From assembly GCA_015680905.1 (NCBI GenBank), contig CM027381.1:59028501-59092500 (forward strand): 64,000 bases of DNA, written 5' to 3'. The notes beneath the pieces are model-generated. The model did no database searches and was not told where the DNA came from. It saw nothing but the letters and a program-made list of their open reading frames with translations. The DNA is from Coptis chinensis (lineage: Eukaryota; Streptophyta; Magnoliopsida; Ranunculales; Ranunculaceae). Both the position numbers and the translations under genes were made by a program. How positions within the stretch are numbered: the stretch's first letter is position 1; each line of letters starts with the position of its first letter. This document shows positions 42,149 through 57,000 of this stretch, piece by piece.

Positions 42149-45100
42149 GAAAACTCATGTTCTAATTATAGCCTCTTGAGGGCTTGACCCTATTTTGGGA
42201 CTAATACCTCAAAAGGCGTGTTATAGAGCCAAAATGAGACAAAAGGACCCTAAAAGGGACCTCACGGAACAAGCTGGGAAAAGAGTGCCATAAAAGTCAA
42301 AACTGTGAAAAGTCAGGTCAGCGATCAAAGCCATAGTCAGCGGTCATAGTGAACTTCGAGGGTCAAAAACTCAAAACCTCGGGGAAACACTCAAGGCTTC
42401 AAAATCAATGACTAAACCCTTTTTGTAAGACAAGGACTAATAAGCCTCTAAACTCTAAACCTTAGCCTAGATCATTTTATAAGTTAGATCTAAGATGAAC
42501 AACTTCAAACCCCAAAAACCCACTTTCTACACCAATAGAATGCAAAAGACATGATTAAATGCATCATCGTGGGAGTTTGCATTAGAATGAAAGAAAAACA
42601 CTTGATTGATTGAATGAATGCAAAACACTTGATTGAATACACTTACGTGCGAGCTTGCATTATAATGAATGCAAAACACTAGATTGATTGAATGAGCGTG
42701 CCTACAAAGCGAGCTTGTGTTAGAAAGAATGCAAAACACTTGATTGAATGTACCAACTGCGTGTGAACTTGCATTTATAATGGATGCAAAACACATGATT
42801 GATTGATTGATTGTAGAAAACTCATGTTCTCATATAGCCTTTTGAGGATCTGACCATTTTGGGAGGTAATACCTCAAATGGCGTGTTTTAGAGCCAAAAT
42901 GAGAAAAAGGGACCTAATGGAACATCGGAACAACGGAAAAAAAGTCCAAAAAAAACTTCAAACTGTCAAAAGTCAATGGCCAATGATCAAAGCCATAGTC
43001 GGCGGTCATAGTGAACTCGAGGGTCCAAAAACTCAAAACCTCGGGGAAACACTCCAAGGCTTCAAGAATCAATGACTAAACCTTTTTTGTAAGACAAGGA
43101 CTAAGCCACTAAAGCTAAACCTTAGCCTAGATCATCATATAAGTTAGATCGGGGATGAACAACTTCAAACCCCAAAACCCCCACCACTCTCTACACCGAT
43201 AGAATGCAAAACACTTAATTAAATGCATCTTCGTGGGAGTTTACAATAGAATGAATGCAAAACACTTGATTGATTGAATGAATGCAAAACACTTACGAAT
43301 GCGAGCGTGCGAGCTTGCATTATAATGAATGCAAAACACTTGATTGATTGAATGAGCGTACCTACAAGCGAGCTGCGTTAAAAAGAATGCAAAACACTTG
43401 ATTGAATGTACCTGCGTGGCGTGAGCTTGCATTATAATGAATGCAAAACACGATTGATTGATTGATTGATTGTAGAAACTCATGTTCTTATTATAGCCTT
43501 TTTGAGAAAGCTGACCCTATTTTGGGACTAATACCTCAAAAGGCGTGTTATAGAGCCAATATGAGACAAAAGGACCCTAAAAGGGACCTCATGGAACAAG
43601 CTGGGAAAAAGTGCCATAAAGTCAAAGCTGTGAAAAGTCAGCGGTCGATGATCAAAAGCCATAGTCAGCGGTCATAGTGAACTCGAGGGTCAAAACTCAA
43701 AACCTCGGGGAAACACTCCAAGGCTTCAAAAATCGGTGACTAAACCCTTTGTAAGACAAAGGACTAAGCCTCTAAACACTAAACCCGATCCTAGATCATA
43801 TCGGTTAGATCTTAGGTGAACAACTTCAAACCCACAAAACCCACTTTTCTACACCAATAGAATGCAAAAGACATGATTAAATACATCATACGTGTGAGTT
43901 TGCATTAGAGCGATTGCAAAACACTTGGTTGATTGAATGAATGCAAAAAAACTTGATTGAATACACTTACTTGTGAGCTTGCATTATAATGAATGCAAAA
44001 CACTTGGTGATTGAATGAGCATTACCTACAAAGCGAGCTTGCGTTAGAAAAGAATGCAAAACACTTGATTGAATGTACCAACTTCGTGAGCTTGCATTTT
44101 AATGAATGCAAAACACGATTGATTGATTGATTGATTGATTGATTAGAAAACTCATGTTCTAATTATAGCCTTTTGAGGAAACTTGACCTATTTTGGGACT
44201 AATACCTCAAAAGGCGTGTTATAGAGCCAAAATGAGAAAAAGGACCTAAAAGGGACCTCTGGAACAAGCTGGGAAAAAAAAGTGCCATAAAAGTCAAACT
44301 GTGAAAAGTCAAGCGGTCGGCGATCAAAGCCATAGTCAGCGGTCATAGTGAACTCGAGGGTCAAAACTCAAAACCTCGGGAAACAACTCAAGGCTTCAAA
44401 ATCAATGACTAAACCCTTTGAAGACAAGGACTAAGCCTCTAAACACTAAACCTTATCCTAGATCATATAAGTTAGATCTTAGATGAACAACTTCAAAACC
44501 CCAAAAACCCACTTTCTACACCCGATAGAATGCAAAACACACATGATTAAAAATACAGTTTTACAATAGAATGAGTTTGCATTAGAGCGATTGCAAAACA
44601 CTTGGTTGATTGAATGAATGCAAAACACTTGATTGATTGAAGCGCACCTACAAAGCGAGCTTGCGTTATAAAGAATGCAAAACACTTGATGATTGAATAC
44701 CGTGCTTCGTGAGCTTTGAATTTTAATGAATGCAAAAACACGATTGATTGATTGATTGATTGTGAAAACTCATGTTCTAATTATAGGATGCAAAAAGCTT
44801 GACTTATTTTGGGATTATTAGCTCAAAAGGCGTGTTATAGAGCCAAAATTCAGGGAGAAAAAGGAAAAGGGACCTCAAGGGAAAAAAAGGGAAATGGAAG
44901 GGAAAAAAGCCATAAAAAAAGTCAAACTGTGAAAAGTCAGCGGTCAGCGATCAAAGCCATAGTCAGCGGTCATAGTGAACTCGAGGGTCAAAACTCAAAA
45001 CCTCGGGGAAACACTCCAAGGCTTCAAAGAATCAATGACTAAACCCTTTGCAAGTAAACAAGGACTAATAAGCCTCTAAACTCTAAACCTTAGCCTAGAT

Positions 45101-48091
45101 CTTATAAGTTAGATCTAAGATGAACTACTTCAAACCCAAAAACCCACTATCTATCTACACCAATAGAATGCAAAACTTTCGATTAAATGCATCGTGGGAG
45201 TTTGCATTAGAATGAAAAGAAAAAAAACTTGATTGATTGATTGAATGAATGCAAAACACTTGATTGAATACACTTACGTGCGAGCTTGCATTATAATGAA
45301 TGCAAAACACTAGATTGATTGAATGAGCGTGCCTACAAAGCGAGCTTGTGTTAGAAAGAATGCAAAACACTTGATTGAATGCACTGCGTGTGAGGTTGCG
45401 TTATAATGGATGCAAAACACATGATTGAGATTGATTGATTGTAGAAAACTCATGTTCATATAGGCTTTTTAGGGATCTGACCCTATTTTGGGAGGTAATA
45501 CCTCAAAAATGGCGTTTTAGAGCCAAAAGAGAAAAAGGGACCTCATGGAACATCTGGAAAAAAGTGCAAAAACTTCAACTGTCAAAAGTCAATGGCCGAT
45601 GATCAAAGCCATAGTCGGCGGTCATAGTGAACTCGAGGGTCAAAAACTCAAAACCTCGGGGAAACACTCAAAGCTTTTCAAGAATCAATGACTAAACCCC
45701 TTTGTAAGACAAGGACTAAGCCACTAAACGCTAAACCTTAGCCTAGATCATCATATAAGTTAGATCACGGGGATGAACAAAACCACAAAACCCCAGAACC
45801 ACCACTTTATCTACACCGATAGATTAAAATGCATACGTGTGAGTTTAATTAAATGCAAAAAAGTTGAGTTTACAATAGAATGAATGCAAAACACTTGATT
45901 GTATACACTTACGTGCGAGCTTGCATTATAATGAATGCAAAACACTTGGTGATTGAATGAGCGTACCTACAAAGCGAGCTTGCGTTAGAAAAGAATGCAA
46001 AACACTTGATTGAATGTACCTACGTGTGAGCTTGCATTATAATGAATGCAAACACATGATTGATTGATTGATTGATTGATAGAAAACTCATGTTCTTATT
46101 ATAGCCTTTTGAGGATTGACCCTATTTTGGGACTAATACCTCAAAAGGCGTGTTATAGAGCCAATATGAGACAAAAGGACCCTAAAAGGGACCTCACGGA
46201 AACAAGCGGGAAAAAGTGCCATAAAAAGTCAAACTGTGAAAAGTCAGCGGTCAGCGATCAAAGCCATAGTCAGCGGTCATAGTGAACTTCGAGGGTCAAA
46301 AACTCAAAACCTCGGGGAAACACTCCAAGGCTTCAAAAATCGGTGACTAAACCCTTTGTAAGACAAGGACTAAGCCTCTAAACACTAAACCCGATCCTAG
46401 ATCATATAAGTTAGTTAGATCTTAGGCGAACAACTTCAAACCCCAAAACCACACTTTCTACACACGGCGATAGAATCAAAAGACATGATTAAATACATCT
46501 ACGTGTGAGTTTGCATTAGAGCGATTGCAAAACACTTGGTTGATTGAATGAATGCAAAACACTTGATTGAATGGTTGAGCTTGCATTATAATGAATGCAA
46601 AAAACACTTGATTGATTGAATGAGCACCTACAAAGCGAGCTTGCGTTAGAAAGAATGCAAAACACTTGATTGAATGTACCAACTTCGTGAGCTTGCATTT
46701 TAATGAATGCAAAACTTGATTGATTGATTGATTGATTGTAGAAAACTTCATGTTCTAATTATAGCCTTTTGAGGAAAAGCCCTATTTTGGGACTAATACC
46801 TCAAAAGGCGTGTTATAGAGCCAAAATGAGACAAAAAGGACCCTAAAAGGGACCTCTGGAACAAGCTGGGAAAAAGTGCCATAAAGTCAAAGCTGTGAAA
46901 AGTCAGCGGTCAAGCGATCAAAGCCATAGTCGGCGGTCATAGTGAACTTCGAGGGTCAAAAACTCAAAACCTCGGGGAAACACTCAGGCTTCAAAAATCA
47001 ATGACTAAACCCCTTTGTAAGACAAGGACTAAGCCTCTAAACACTAAACCTTATCCTAGATCATATATAAGTTAGATCTAAGATGAACAACTTCAAACCC
47101 CAAAACCCCTTTTCTACACCGATAGAATGCAAAACATGATTAAATACATCTACGTGTGAGTTTGCATTAGAGCGATTGCAAAACACTTGGTTGATTGAAT
47201 GAATGCAAAACACTTGATTGAATACACTTAGCTTGTGAGCTTGCATTATAATGAATGCAAAAACACTTAGATTGATTGAATGAATGAGCGTACCTAAAGC
47301 GAGCTTGCGTTAGAAAGAATGCAAAAACTTGATTGAATGTACCAACTTCGTGAGCTTGCATTTTAATGAATGCAAAAACACTGATTGATTGATTGATTGA
47401 TTGTAGAAAACTTCGTGTTCTAATTATAGCCTTTTGAGGAAACTTGACCCTATTTTTTGGGACTAATAGCTCAAAAGGCGTGTTATAGAGCCAAAATGAG
47501 ACAAAAAGGACCTAAAAGGGGACCTCTCTGGAACAAGCTGGGAAAAAGTGCCATAAAGTCAAAAGCTGTGAAAAGTCAGCGGTCGGCGATCAAAGCCATA
47601 GTCAGCGGTCATAGTGAACTTCGAGGGTCAAAAAAAACTCAAAACCTCGGGGAAACACTCCAAGGCTTCAAGAATCAATGACTAAACCTTTTTTGCAAGA
47701 CAAGGACTAATAAGCCTCTAAACTCTAAACCTTAGCCTAGATCTTTATAAGTTAGATCTAAGATGAACTACTTCCAAACCCCCCAAAACCCCACTATCTA
47801 CACCGATAGAATGCAAAACACTTTCGATTAAATGCATCTCGTGGGAGTTTGCATTAGAATGAAAAGAAAAACACTTGATTGATTGAATGAATGCAAAACA
47901 CTTGATTGAATACACTTACGTCGCGAGCTTGCATTATAATGAATGCAAAACACTAGATTGATTGAATGAGCGTGCCTACAAAGCGAGCTTGTGTTAAAAA
48001 AGAATAAAAAACACTTGATTGAATGCACTGCGTGTGAGGTTGCGTTATAATGGATGCAAAACACATGATTGATATTGATTGATTGATTGTA
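42149..48091 (+). repeat. Four-monomer higher-order repeat (C-A-D-B), about 2.64 kb
   Basis: Monomers start at 42149 (B), 42816 (C), 43475 (A), 44146 (D), 44764 (B), 45444 (C), 46082 (A), 46741 (D) and 47406 (B). C-to-C distances are 2628 and 2648 bp. Classes were assigned by the diagnostic phrases listed for the array. Confidence 0.75.
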
Positions 48092-51000
48092 GAAAACTCA
48101 TGTTCTTATATAGCTTTTTCGGGGATCTGACCTATTTTGGGAGGTAATACCTCAAATGGCGTGTTTTAGAGCCAAAAGAGAAAAAGGGACCTAAATGGGA
48201 ACATCGGAAAAAAAAGTGCCAAAAACTTCGGCTGTGAAAAAAAGTCAATGGCGATGATCAAAGCCATAGTCGGCGGTCATAGTGAACTCGAGGGTCCAAA
48301 AACTCAAAACCTCGGGAAACACTCCAAGGCTTCAAGAATCAATGACTAAACCCTTTTTGTAAGACAAAGGACTAAGCCACTAAAAACTAAACCTTAGCCT
48401 AGATCATCATATAAGTTAGATCGGGGGTGAACAACTTCAAAACCCGAAACCCACCACTATCTACACCGATAGAATGCAAAACACTTAATTAAATGCATCT
48501 TGTGAGTTTGCGAGTTTACAATAGAATGAATGCAAAACAAACTTGATTGTATACACTTGCGTGCGAGCTTGCATTATAATGAATGCAAAACACTTGGTGA
48601 TTGAATGAGCGTACCTACCTACAAAGCGAGCTTGCGTTAGAAAAAGAATGCAAAACACTTGATTGAATGTACCTACTGCGTGAGCTTGCATTATAATGAA
48701 TGCAAAACACTGATTGATTGATTGATTGATTGTAGAAAACTCGTGTTCTTATTATAGCCTGAGGAGGAAACTTGACCCTATTTTGGGACTAATACCTCAA
48801 AAGGCGTGTTATAGAGCCAATATGAGACAAAAGGACCCTAAAAGGGACCTCTGGAACAAGCTGGGAAAAGAGTGCCATAAAAGTCAAACTGTGAAAAGTC
48901 AGCGGTCGGCGATCAAAGCCATAGTCAGCGGTCATAGTGAACTTCGAGGGTCAAAAACTCAAAACCTCGGGGAAACACTCCAAGGCTTCAAAAATCGGTG
49001 ACTAAACCTTTTTGTAAGAAAAAGGACTAAGCCTCTAAACACTAAACCCGATCCTAGATCATATCGGTTAGATCTAAGATGAACAACTTCAAACCCCAAA
49101 ACCCACTTTTCTACGCCAATAGAGAATCACGGAAGACATGATTAAATACATCTACGTGTGAGTTTGCATTAGAGCGATTGCAAAACACTTGATTGATTGA
49201 ATGCAAAAACTTGATTGAATACACTTACTTGTGAGCTTGCATTATAATGAATGCAAAAACACTTAGATTGATTGATTGAATGAGCGTACAAAGCGAGCTT
49301 GCGTTAGAAAGAATGCAAAACACTTGATTGAATGTACCACTTCGTGAGCTTGCATTTTAATGAATGCAAAATGATGATTGATTGATTGATTGATTGAAAA
49401 CTCATGTTCTAATTATAGCCTTTTGAGGAAACTGACCCTATTTTGGGACTAATACCTCAAAAGGCGTGTTATAGAGCCAAAATGAGACGAAAAGGGACCT
49501 AAAAGGGACCTCTGGGAAAAAATTTGGGAAAAAGTGCCATAAAGTCAAAGCTGTGAAAAGTCAGATGGTCAATGATCAAAGCCATAGTCAGCGGTCATAG
49601 TGAACTCGAGGGTCAAAAACTCAAAACCTCGGGGAAACACTCAAGGCTTCAAAAATCAATGACTAAACCCTTTTGTAAGACAAGGACTAATAAGCCTAAA
49701 AAACTAAACCTTAGCCTAGATCATCATATAAGTTAGATCTAAGATGAACAACTTCCAAACCCCCAAAAACCCACTTTCTCTACACCAATAGAATGCAAAA
49801 CACATGATTAAATGCATACGGGAGTTTGCATTAGAAGCGAAAAAAAACACTTGATTGATTGAATGAATGCAAAACACTTGATTGAATACACTTACGTGCG
49901 AGCTTGCATTATAATGAATGCAAAACACTTGATTGATTGAATGAGCGTGCCTACAAAGCGAGCTTGCGTTAGAAAAAGAATGCAAAACACTTGATTGAAT
50001 GTACTACGTGTGAGCTTGCATTATAATGGAATGCAAAAACATGATTGATTGATTGATTGTAGAAAACTCATGTTCTTATTATAGCTTTTTTGAGGAATCT
50101 GACCCCTATTTTGGGGGACTAATACCTCAAAAGGCGTGTTATAGAGCCAAAAATGAGACAAAAGAAAAAGGACCTAAATGGGACCTCTGGAAAAAGTGGA
50201 AAAGTGCCATAAAAGTCTGTGAAAAGTCAGCGGTCGGCCGATGATCAAAGCCATAGTCAGCGGTCATAGTGAACTCAAAGGGTCAAAACTCAAAACCTCG
50301 GGGAAAAACTCCAAGGCTTCAAAATCAATGACTAAACCCTTTGTAAGACAAGGACTAAGCCCTCTAAACACTAAACCTTAGCCTAGATCATCATATATAA
50401 GTTAGATCGGGGGTGAACAACTTCAAACCCACAAAACCCACTTTCTACACACGATAGAATAGAATGCAAAACACTTGATTAAATGCATCTTCGTGTGAGT
50501 TTGCATTAGAATGAATGCAAAACACTTGATTGATTGAATGAATGCAAAACACTTGATTGAATACATTATAATGAGCTTGCAAAATAATGAATGCAAAATT
50601 GAATGATTGAATGACCTACCTAAAGCGAGCTTGCGTTAGAAAGAATGCAAAACACTTGATTGAATGTACCTACTTCGTGAGCTTGCATTATAATGAATGC
50701 AAAACACGATTGATTGATTGATTGATTGATTGATTAGAAAACTTCATGTTCTTATTATAGCCTTGAGGGAAACTGACCTATTTTTTGGGACTAATACCTC
50801 AAAAGGCGTGTTATAGAGCCAAAATGAGAAAAAGGACCTAAAAGGGACCTCTGGAACAAGCGGGAAAAGAGTGCCATAAAGTCAAAAACTGTGAAAAGTC
50901 AGCGGTCAAGCGATCAAAGCCATAGTCAGCGGTCATAGTGAACTCGAGGGTCCAAAACTCAAAACCTCGGAAACACTCAAGGCTTCAAAATCGGTGACTA

Positions 51001-54000
51001 AACCCTTTGTAAGACAAGGACTAAGCCTCTAAACACTAAACTAAAATCCTAGATCATATAAGTTAGATAGATGAAGATGAACAACTTCAAACCCCAAAAA
51101 CCACACTTTCTACACGATAGAAATGCAAAAGACATGATTAAATACATCGTGTGAGTTTGCATTAGAGCGATTGCAAAACACTTGATTGATTGAATGAATG
51201 CAAAACACTTGATTGAATACACTTACTTTGAGCTTGCATTATAATGAATGCAAAACACTTGATTGATTGAATGAGCGTACCTACAAAGCGAGCTTGCGTT
51301 AGAAAAGAATGCAAAACACTTGATTGAATGTACCAACTTCGTGAGCTTGCATTTTAATGAATGCAAAACATGATTGATTGATTGATTGATTGTAGAAAAC
51401 TTCTCATGTTCTAATTATAGCCTTTCAGAATCTGACCCTATTTTGGGACTAATACCTCAAAAGGCGTGTTATAGAGCCAAAATGAGAAAAAGGACCTAAA
51501 AGGGACCTCTGGAACAAGCTGGGAAAAAAAAGTGCCAAAAGTCAAAGCTGTGAAAAGTCAGCGGTCAATGATCAAAGCCATAGTCAGCGGTCATAGTGAA
51601 CTCGAGGGTCCAAAAACTCAAAAACGGGGAAACAACACAAGGCTTCAAGAATCAATGACTAAACCCTTTTGCAAGACAACTAAGGACTAAGCCTCTAAAC
51701 TCTAAACCTTAGCCTAGATCTAGATTTTATAAGTTAGATCTAAGATGAACAACTTCAAACCCCAAAACCCACTATCTACACAAATAGAATGCAAAAACTT
51801 TGATTAAATGCATCTCGTGGGAGTTTGCATTAGAATGAAAAAAAAACACTTGATTGATTGAATGAATGCAAAACACTTGATGATAATATACACTTACGTG
51901 CGAGCTTGCATTATAATGAATGCAAAACACTAGATTGATTGAATGAGAATGCCTACAAAGCGAGCTTGTGTTAGAAAAGAATGCAAAACACTTGATTGAA
52001 TGTACCTGCGTGTGAGCTTGCGTTATAATGGATGCAAAACACTGATTGATTGATTGATTGATTGTAGAAAAACTCATTTTCATTATAGCTTTTCGAGGGA
52101 TCTGACCTATTTTGGGACTAATACCTCAAATGGCGTGTTTTAGAGCAAAAATGAGAAAAAAGGACCTAAAAATGGAACTGGATCAACGGGAAAAAAGTGC
52201 CAAAAACTTCAAACTGTGAAAAGTCAATGGTCGATGATCAAAGCCATAGTCGGCGGTCATAGTGAACTCAAGGGTCAAAAACTCAAAACCTCGGGAAACA
52301 CTCCAAGGCTTCAAAAATCAATGACTAAACCCCTTAAGACAACAAAGACTAAGGACTAAGCTAAACTAAACCTTAGCCTAGATCATCATATAAGTTAGAT
52401 CACGGGGGTGAACAACTTCAAACCCACAAAACCCACCTTTCTACACCAATAGAATGCAAAAACATGATTAAAATTAAATGTTTGCATTAGAGCGATTACA
52501 AAAAATGAGTTTACAATTGAATGAATGCAAAAACACTTGATTAATATACACTTACGTGCGAGCTTGCATTATAATGAATGCAAAACACTTGGATTGATTG
52601 AATGAGCGTACCTACAAAGCGAGCTTGCGTTAGAAAAGAATGCAAAACACTTGATTGAATGTACCAACTGCGTGAGCTTGCATTATAATGAATGCAAAAC
52701 ACATTGATTGATTGATTGATTGTAGAAAACTTCATGTTCTTATTATAGCCTTTTTGAGGAAACTTGACCCTATTTTGGGACTAATACCTCAAAAGGCGTG
52801 TTATAGAGCCAAAATGAGAAAAAGGACCCTAAAAGGGACCTCCTGGAACAAGGGAAAAAGAGTGCCATAAAAGTCAAACTGTGAAAAGTCAGCGGTCAGC
52901 GATCAAAGCCATAGTCAGCGGTCATAGTGAACTCGAGGGTCAAAACTCAAACCTCGGGGAAACACTCTCAAGGCTTCAAAATCAATGACTAAACCCTTTT
53001 AAAACAGGACTAATAAGCCTCTAAAACTAAAGCCTAGATCTTTTATAAGTTAGATCTAAGATGAACTACTTCAAACCCCAAAACCAAAATCTACACCCGA
53101 TAGAATGCAAAACGTTGATTAAATGCATCGTGGGAGTTTGCATTAGAAAAAGAAAAACACTTGATTGATTGAATGAATGCAAAAAACTTGATTGAATACA
53201 CTTACTTGTGAAAAGCTTGCATTATAATGAAAAAACACTAGATTGATTGAAATGAGCGCGTGCCTACAAAGCGAGCTTGTGTTAGAAAAGAATGCAAAAC
53301 ACTTGATTGAATTACACTGCGTGTGAGGTTGCGTTATAATGGATGCAAAACACATGATTGATTGATTGAAAAACTCATGTTCATATATAGCTTTTTGAGG
53401 TGACCCTATTTTGGAGGTAATACCTCAAATGGCGTGTTTTAGAGCCAAAAAAGAAAAAGGGACCTAATGGAACATCACGGAAAAAGTGCAAAAAAAAAAG
53501 TGTGAAAATTGGCGATGATGATCAAAATCGGCGGTCATGAAGTGAACTCGAGGGTCAAAACTCAAAACCTCGGGAAAAAACTCCAAGGCTTCAAATCAAT
53601 GACTAAACCCTTTGTAAGACAAAGGACTAAGCCACTAAAACCTAAACCTTAGCCTAGATCATCATATAAGTTAGATCGGGGGTGAACAACAAAAAACCCT
53701 GAAACCATTTATGAACTAGAAATAGAATGCAAACACTTAATTAAATGCATTGATTGAACAATAGAATGAATGCAAAACATTGATTGATTGAATACACTTA
53801 CGTGTGAGCTTGCATTATAATGAATGCAAAACACTGAAATTGATTGAATGAAGCGTTGAGCTTGCGTTAGAAAGAATGCAAAAACTTGATTGAATGTACC
53901 TACATGTGAGCTTGCATTATAATGAATGCAAAAACATTGATTGATTGATTGATTGATTGTAGAAAACTCGTGTTCTTATTATAGCCTTTTAAAGCTTGAC

Positions 54001-57000
54001 CTATTTTGGGACTAATACCTCAAAAGGCGTGTTATAGAGCCAATATGAGACAAAAAGGACCTAAAAGGGACCTCTGGAACAAGCGGGAAAAAAGTGCCAT
54101 AAAAGTCAAAGCTGTGAAAAGTCAGCGGTCGGCGATCAAAGCCATAGTCAGCGGTCATAGTGAACTCAAAGGGTCAAAAACTCAAAACCTCGGGAAAAAC
54201 TCTCAAGGCTTCAAAAATCGGTGACTAAACCTTTTTGTAAGACAAGGACTAAGCCTCTAAAACTAAAACTAAACCCAATCCTAGATCATATCGGTTAGAT
54301 CGTAGGCGAACAACTTCAAACCCACAAAAACCACACTTTCACAAAAAGAGAATCACGGAAGACATGATTAAATACATCTACGTGTGAGTTTGCATTAGAG
54401 CGATTGCAAAACACTTGGTTGATTGAATGAATGAATGCAAAAACTTGAATTGAATACACTTACTTGTGAGCTTGCATTATAATGAATGCAAAACACTTGA
54501 TTGATTGAATGAGCATTACCTACAAAGCGAGCTTGCGTTAGAAAAGAATGCAAAAAACTTGATTGAATGTACCAACTTCGTGAGCTTGCATTTTAATGAA
54601 TGCAATTGATTGATTGATTGATTGATTGTAGAAAACTTCATGTTCTAATTATAGCCTCTTGAGGAAACACCCTTTTTTGGGACTAATAGCTCAAAAGGCG
54701 TGTTATAGAGCCAAAGAGCCAAAATGAGACGAAAAAGGACTAAAAGGGACCTCTCTGGAACAAGCTGGGAAAAAGTGCCATGCCATAAAAAGTCAAAGTG
54801 AAAAAAAAGTCAGCGGTCAGCGATCAAAGCCATAGTCAGCGGTCATAGTGAACTCGAGGGTCCAAAAACTCAAAAACCGGGAAACACTCAAGGCTTCAAG
54901 AATCAATGACTAAACCCTTTTGCAAGACAAGGACTAATAAGCCTCTAAACTCTAAACCTTAGCCTAGATCTTTTATAAGTTAGATCTAAGATGAACTACT
55001 TCCAACCCCCCAAAACCCACTATCTACACCAATAGAATGCAAAACGTTCGATTAAAAATGCATACGTGGGAGTTTGCATTAGAATGAAAAAAAAACACTT
55101 GATTGATTGAATGAATGCAAAACACTTGATTGAATACACTTACGTGCGAGCTTGCATTATAATGAATGCAAAACACACTAGATTGATTGAATGAGCGTGC
55201 CTACAAAGCGAGCTTGTGTTAGAAAAGAATGCAAAACACTTGATTGAATGCACTGCGTGTGAGGTTGCGTTATAATGGATGCAAAACACATTGATTGATT
55301 GATTGATTGTAGAAAACTCATGTTCATATATCTTTTTTTTGAGGATCTGACCCTATTTTGGGAGGTAATACCTCAAATGGCGTGTTTTAGAGCCAAAAAA
55401 GAAAAAAAGGAAAAAGGGACCTCATGGAACATCACGAAAAAAAAGTGCAAAAACTCAAACTGTCAAAGTCAATGGCCAATGATCAAAGCCATAGTCGGCG
55501 GTCATAGTGAACTCGAGGGTCCAAAAACTCAAAACCTCGGGGAAACACTCCAAGGCTTCAAGAATCAATGACTAAACCCTTTGTAAGACAAGGAGGACTA
55601 AGCCACTAAACGCTAAACCTTAGCCTAGATCATCATATAAGTTAGATCGGGGGTGAACAACTTCAAACCACAAAACCCACCCCTTTGTCTACACCGATAG
55701 AATGCAAAACACTTAATTAAATGCATCTTAGATGCGAGTTGCAAACAATAGAATGAATGCAAAACACTTGATTGTATACACTTACGTGCGAGCTTGCATT
55801 ATAATGAATGCAAAACACTTGGTGATTGAATGAGCGTACCTGGCGAGAGCTTGCGTTAAAAGAATGCAAAACACTTGATTGAATGTACCTGGCGTGAGCT
55901 TGCATTATAATGAATGCAAGATTGATTGATTGATTGATTGATTGATTGTAGAAAACTCATTTCTTCTTATTATAGCTTTTCGGGAAAGCACCATTTATTA
56001 TTTTGGGACTAATACCTCAAAAGGCGTGTTATAGAGCCAATATGAGACAAAAGGACCCTAAAAGGGACCTCACGGAACAAGCTGGGAAAGAGTGCCATAA
56101 AAAGTCAAAGCTTGTGAAAATTCAGCGGTCAAGCGATTAAAGCCATAGTCAGCGGTCATAGTGAACTCGAGGGGTCAAGAACTCAAAACCTCGGGGAAAC
56201 ACTCCAAGGCTTCAAAAATCGGTGACTAAACCCTTTTTGTAAGACAAGGACTAAGCCTCTAAACACTAAACCCAATCCTAGATCATATCGGTTAGATCGT
56301 AGGCGAACAACTTCAAACCCAAAAAACCACACTTTCTACACTGCAATAGAAAGAATCGGAAGACATGATTAAATACATCATCGTGTGAGTTTGCATTAGA
56401 GCGATTGCAAAACACTTGGTTGATTGAATGAATGCAAAAAACTTGAATGAACACTTACTTGTGAGCTTGCATTATAATGAATGCAAAACAAAACACTTGA
56501 TTGATTGAATGAAGCATTACCTACAAAGCGAGCTTGCGTTAGAAAAGAATGCAAAAAAACTTTGATTGAATGTACCAACTTCGTGAGCTTGCATTTTAAT
56601 GAATGCAAAACATTGATTGATTGATTGATTGTAGAAAACTTCATGTTCTAATTATAGCCTCTTGGGGAAGCTTGACCCTATTTTTGGGACTAATAGCTCA
56701 AAAGGCGTGTTATAGAGCCAAAATGAGAAAAAAGGACCCAAAAGGGACCTCACGGAACAAGCTGGGAAAAAAAGTGCCATAAAGTCAAAACTAGGAAAAG
56801 TCGGCGGTCAGCGATCAAAGCCATAGTCAGCGGTCATAGTGAACTCGAGGGTCAAAAACTCAAAACCTCGGGGAAACACTCCAAGGCTTCAAGAATCAAT
56901 GACTAAACCCTTTGCAAGACAAGGACTAATAAGCCTCTAAACTCTAAACCTTAGCCTAGATTTTATAAGTTAGATCTAAGATGAACTACTTCCAAACCCC

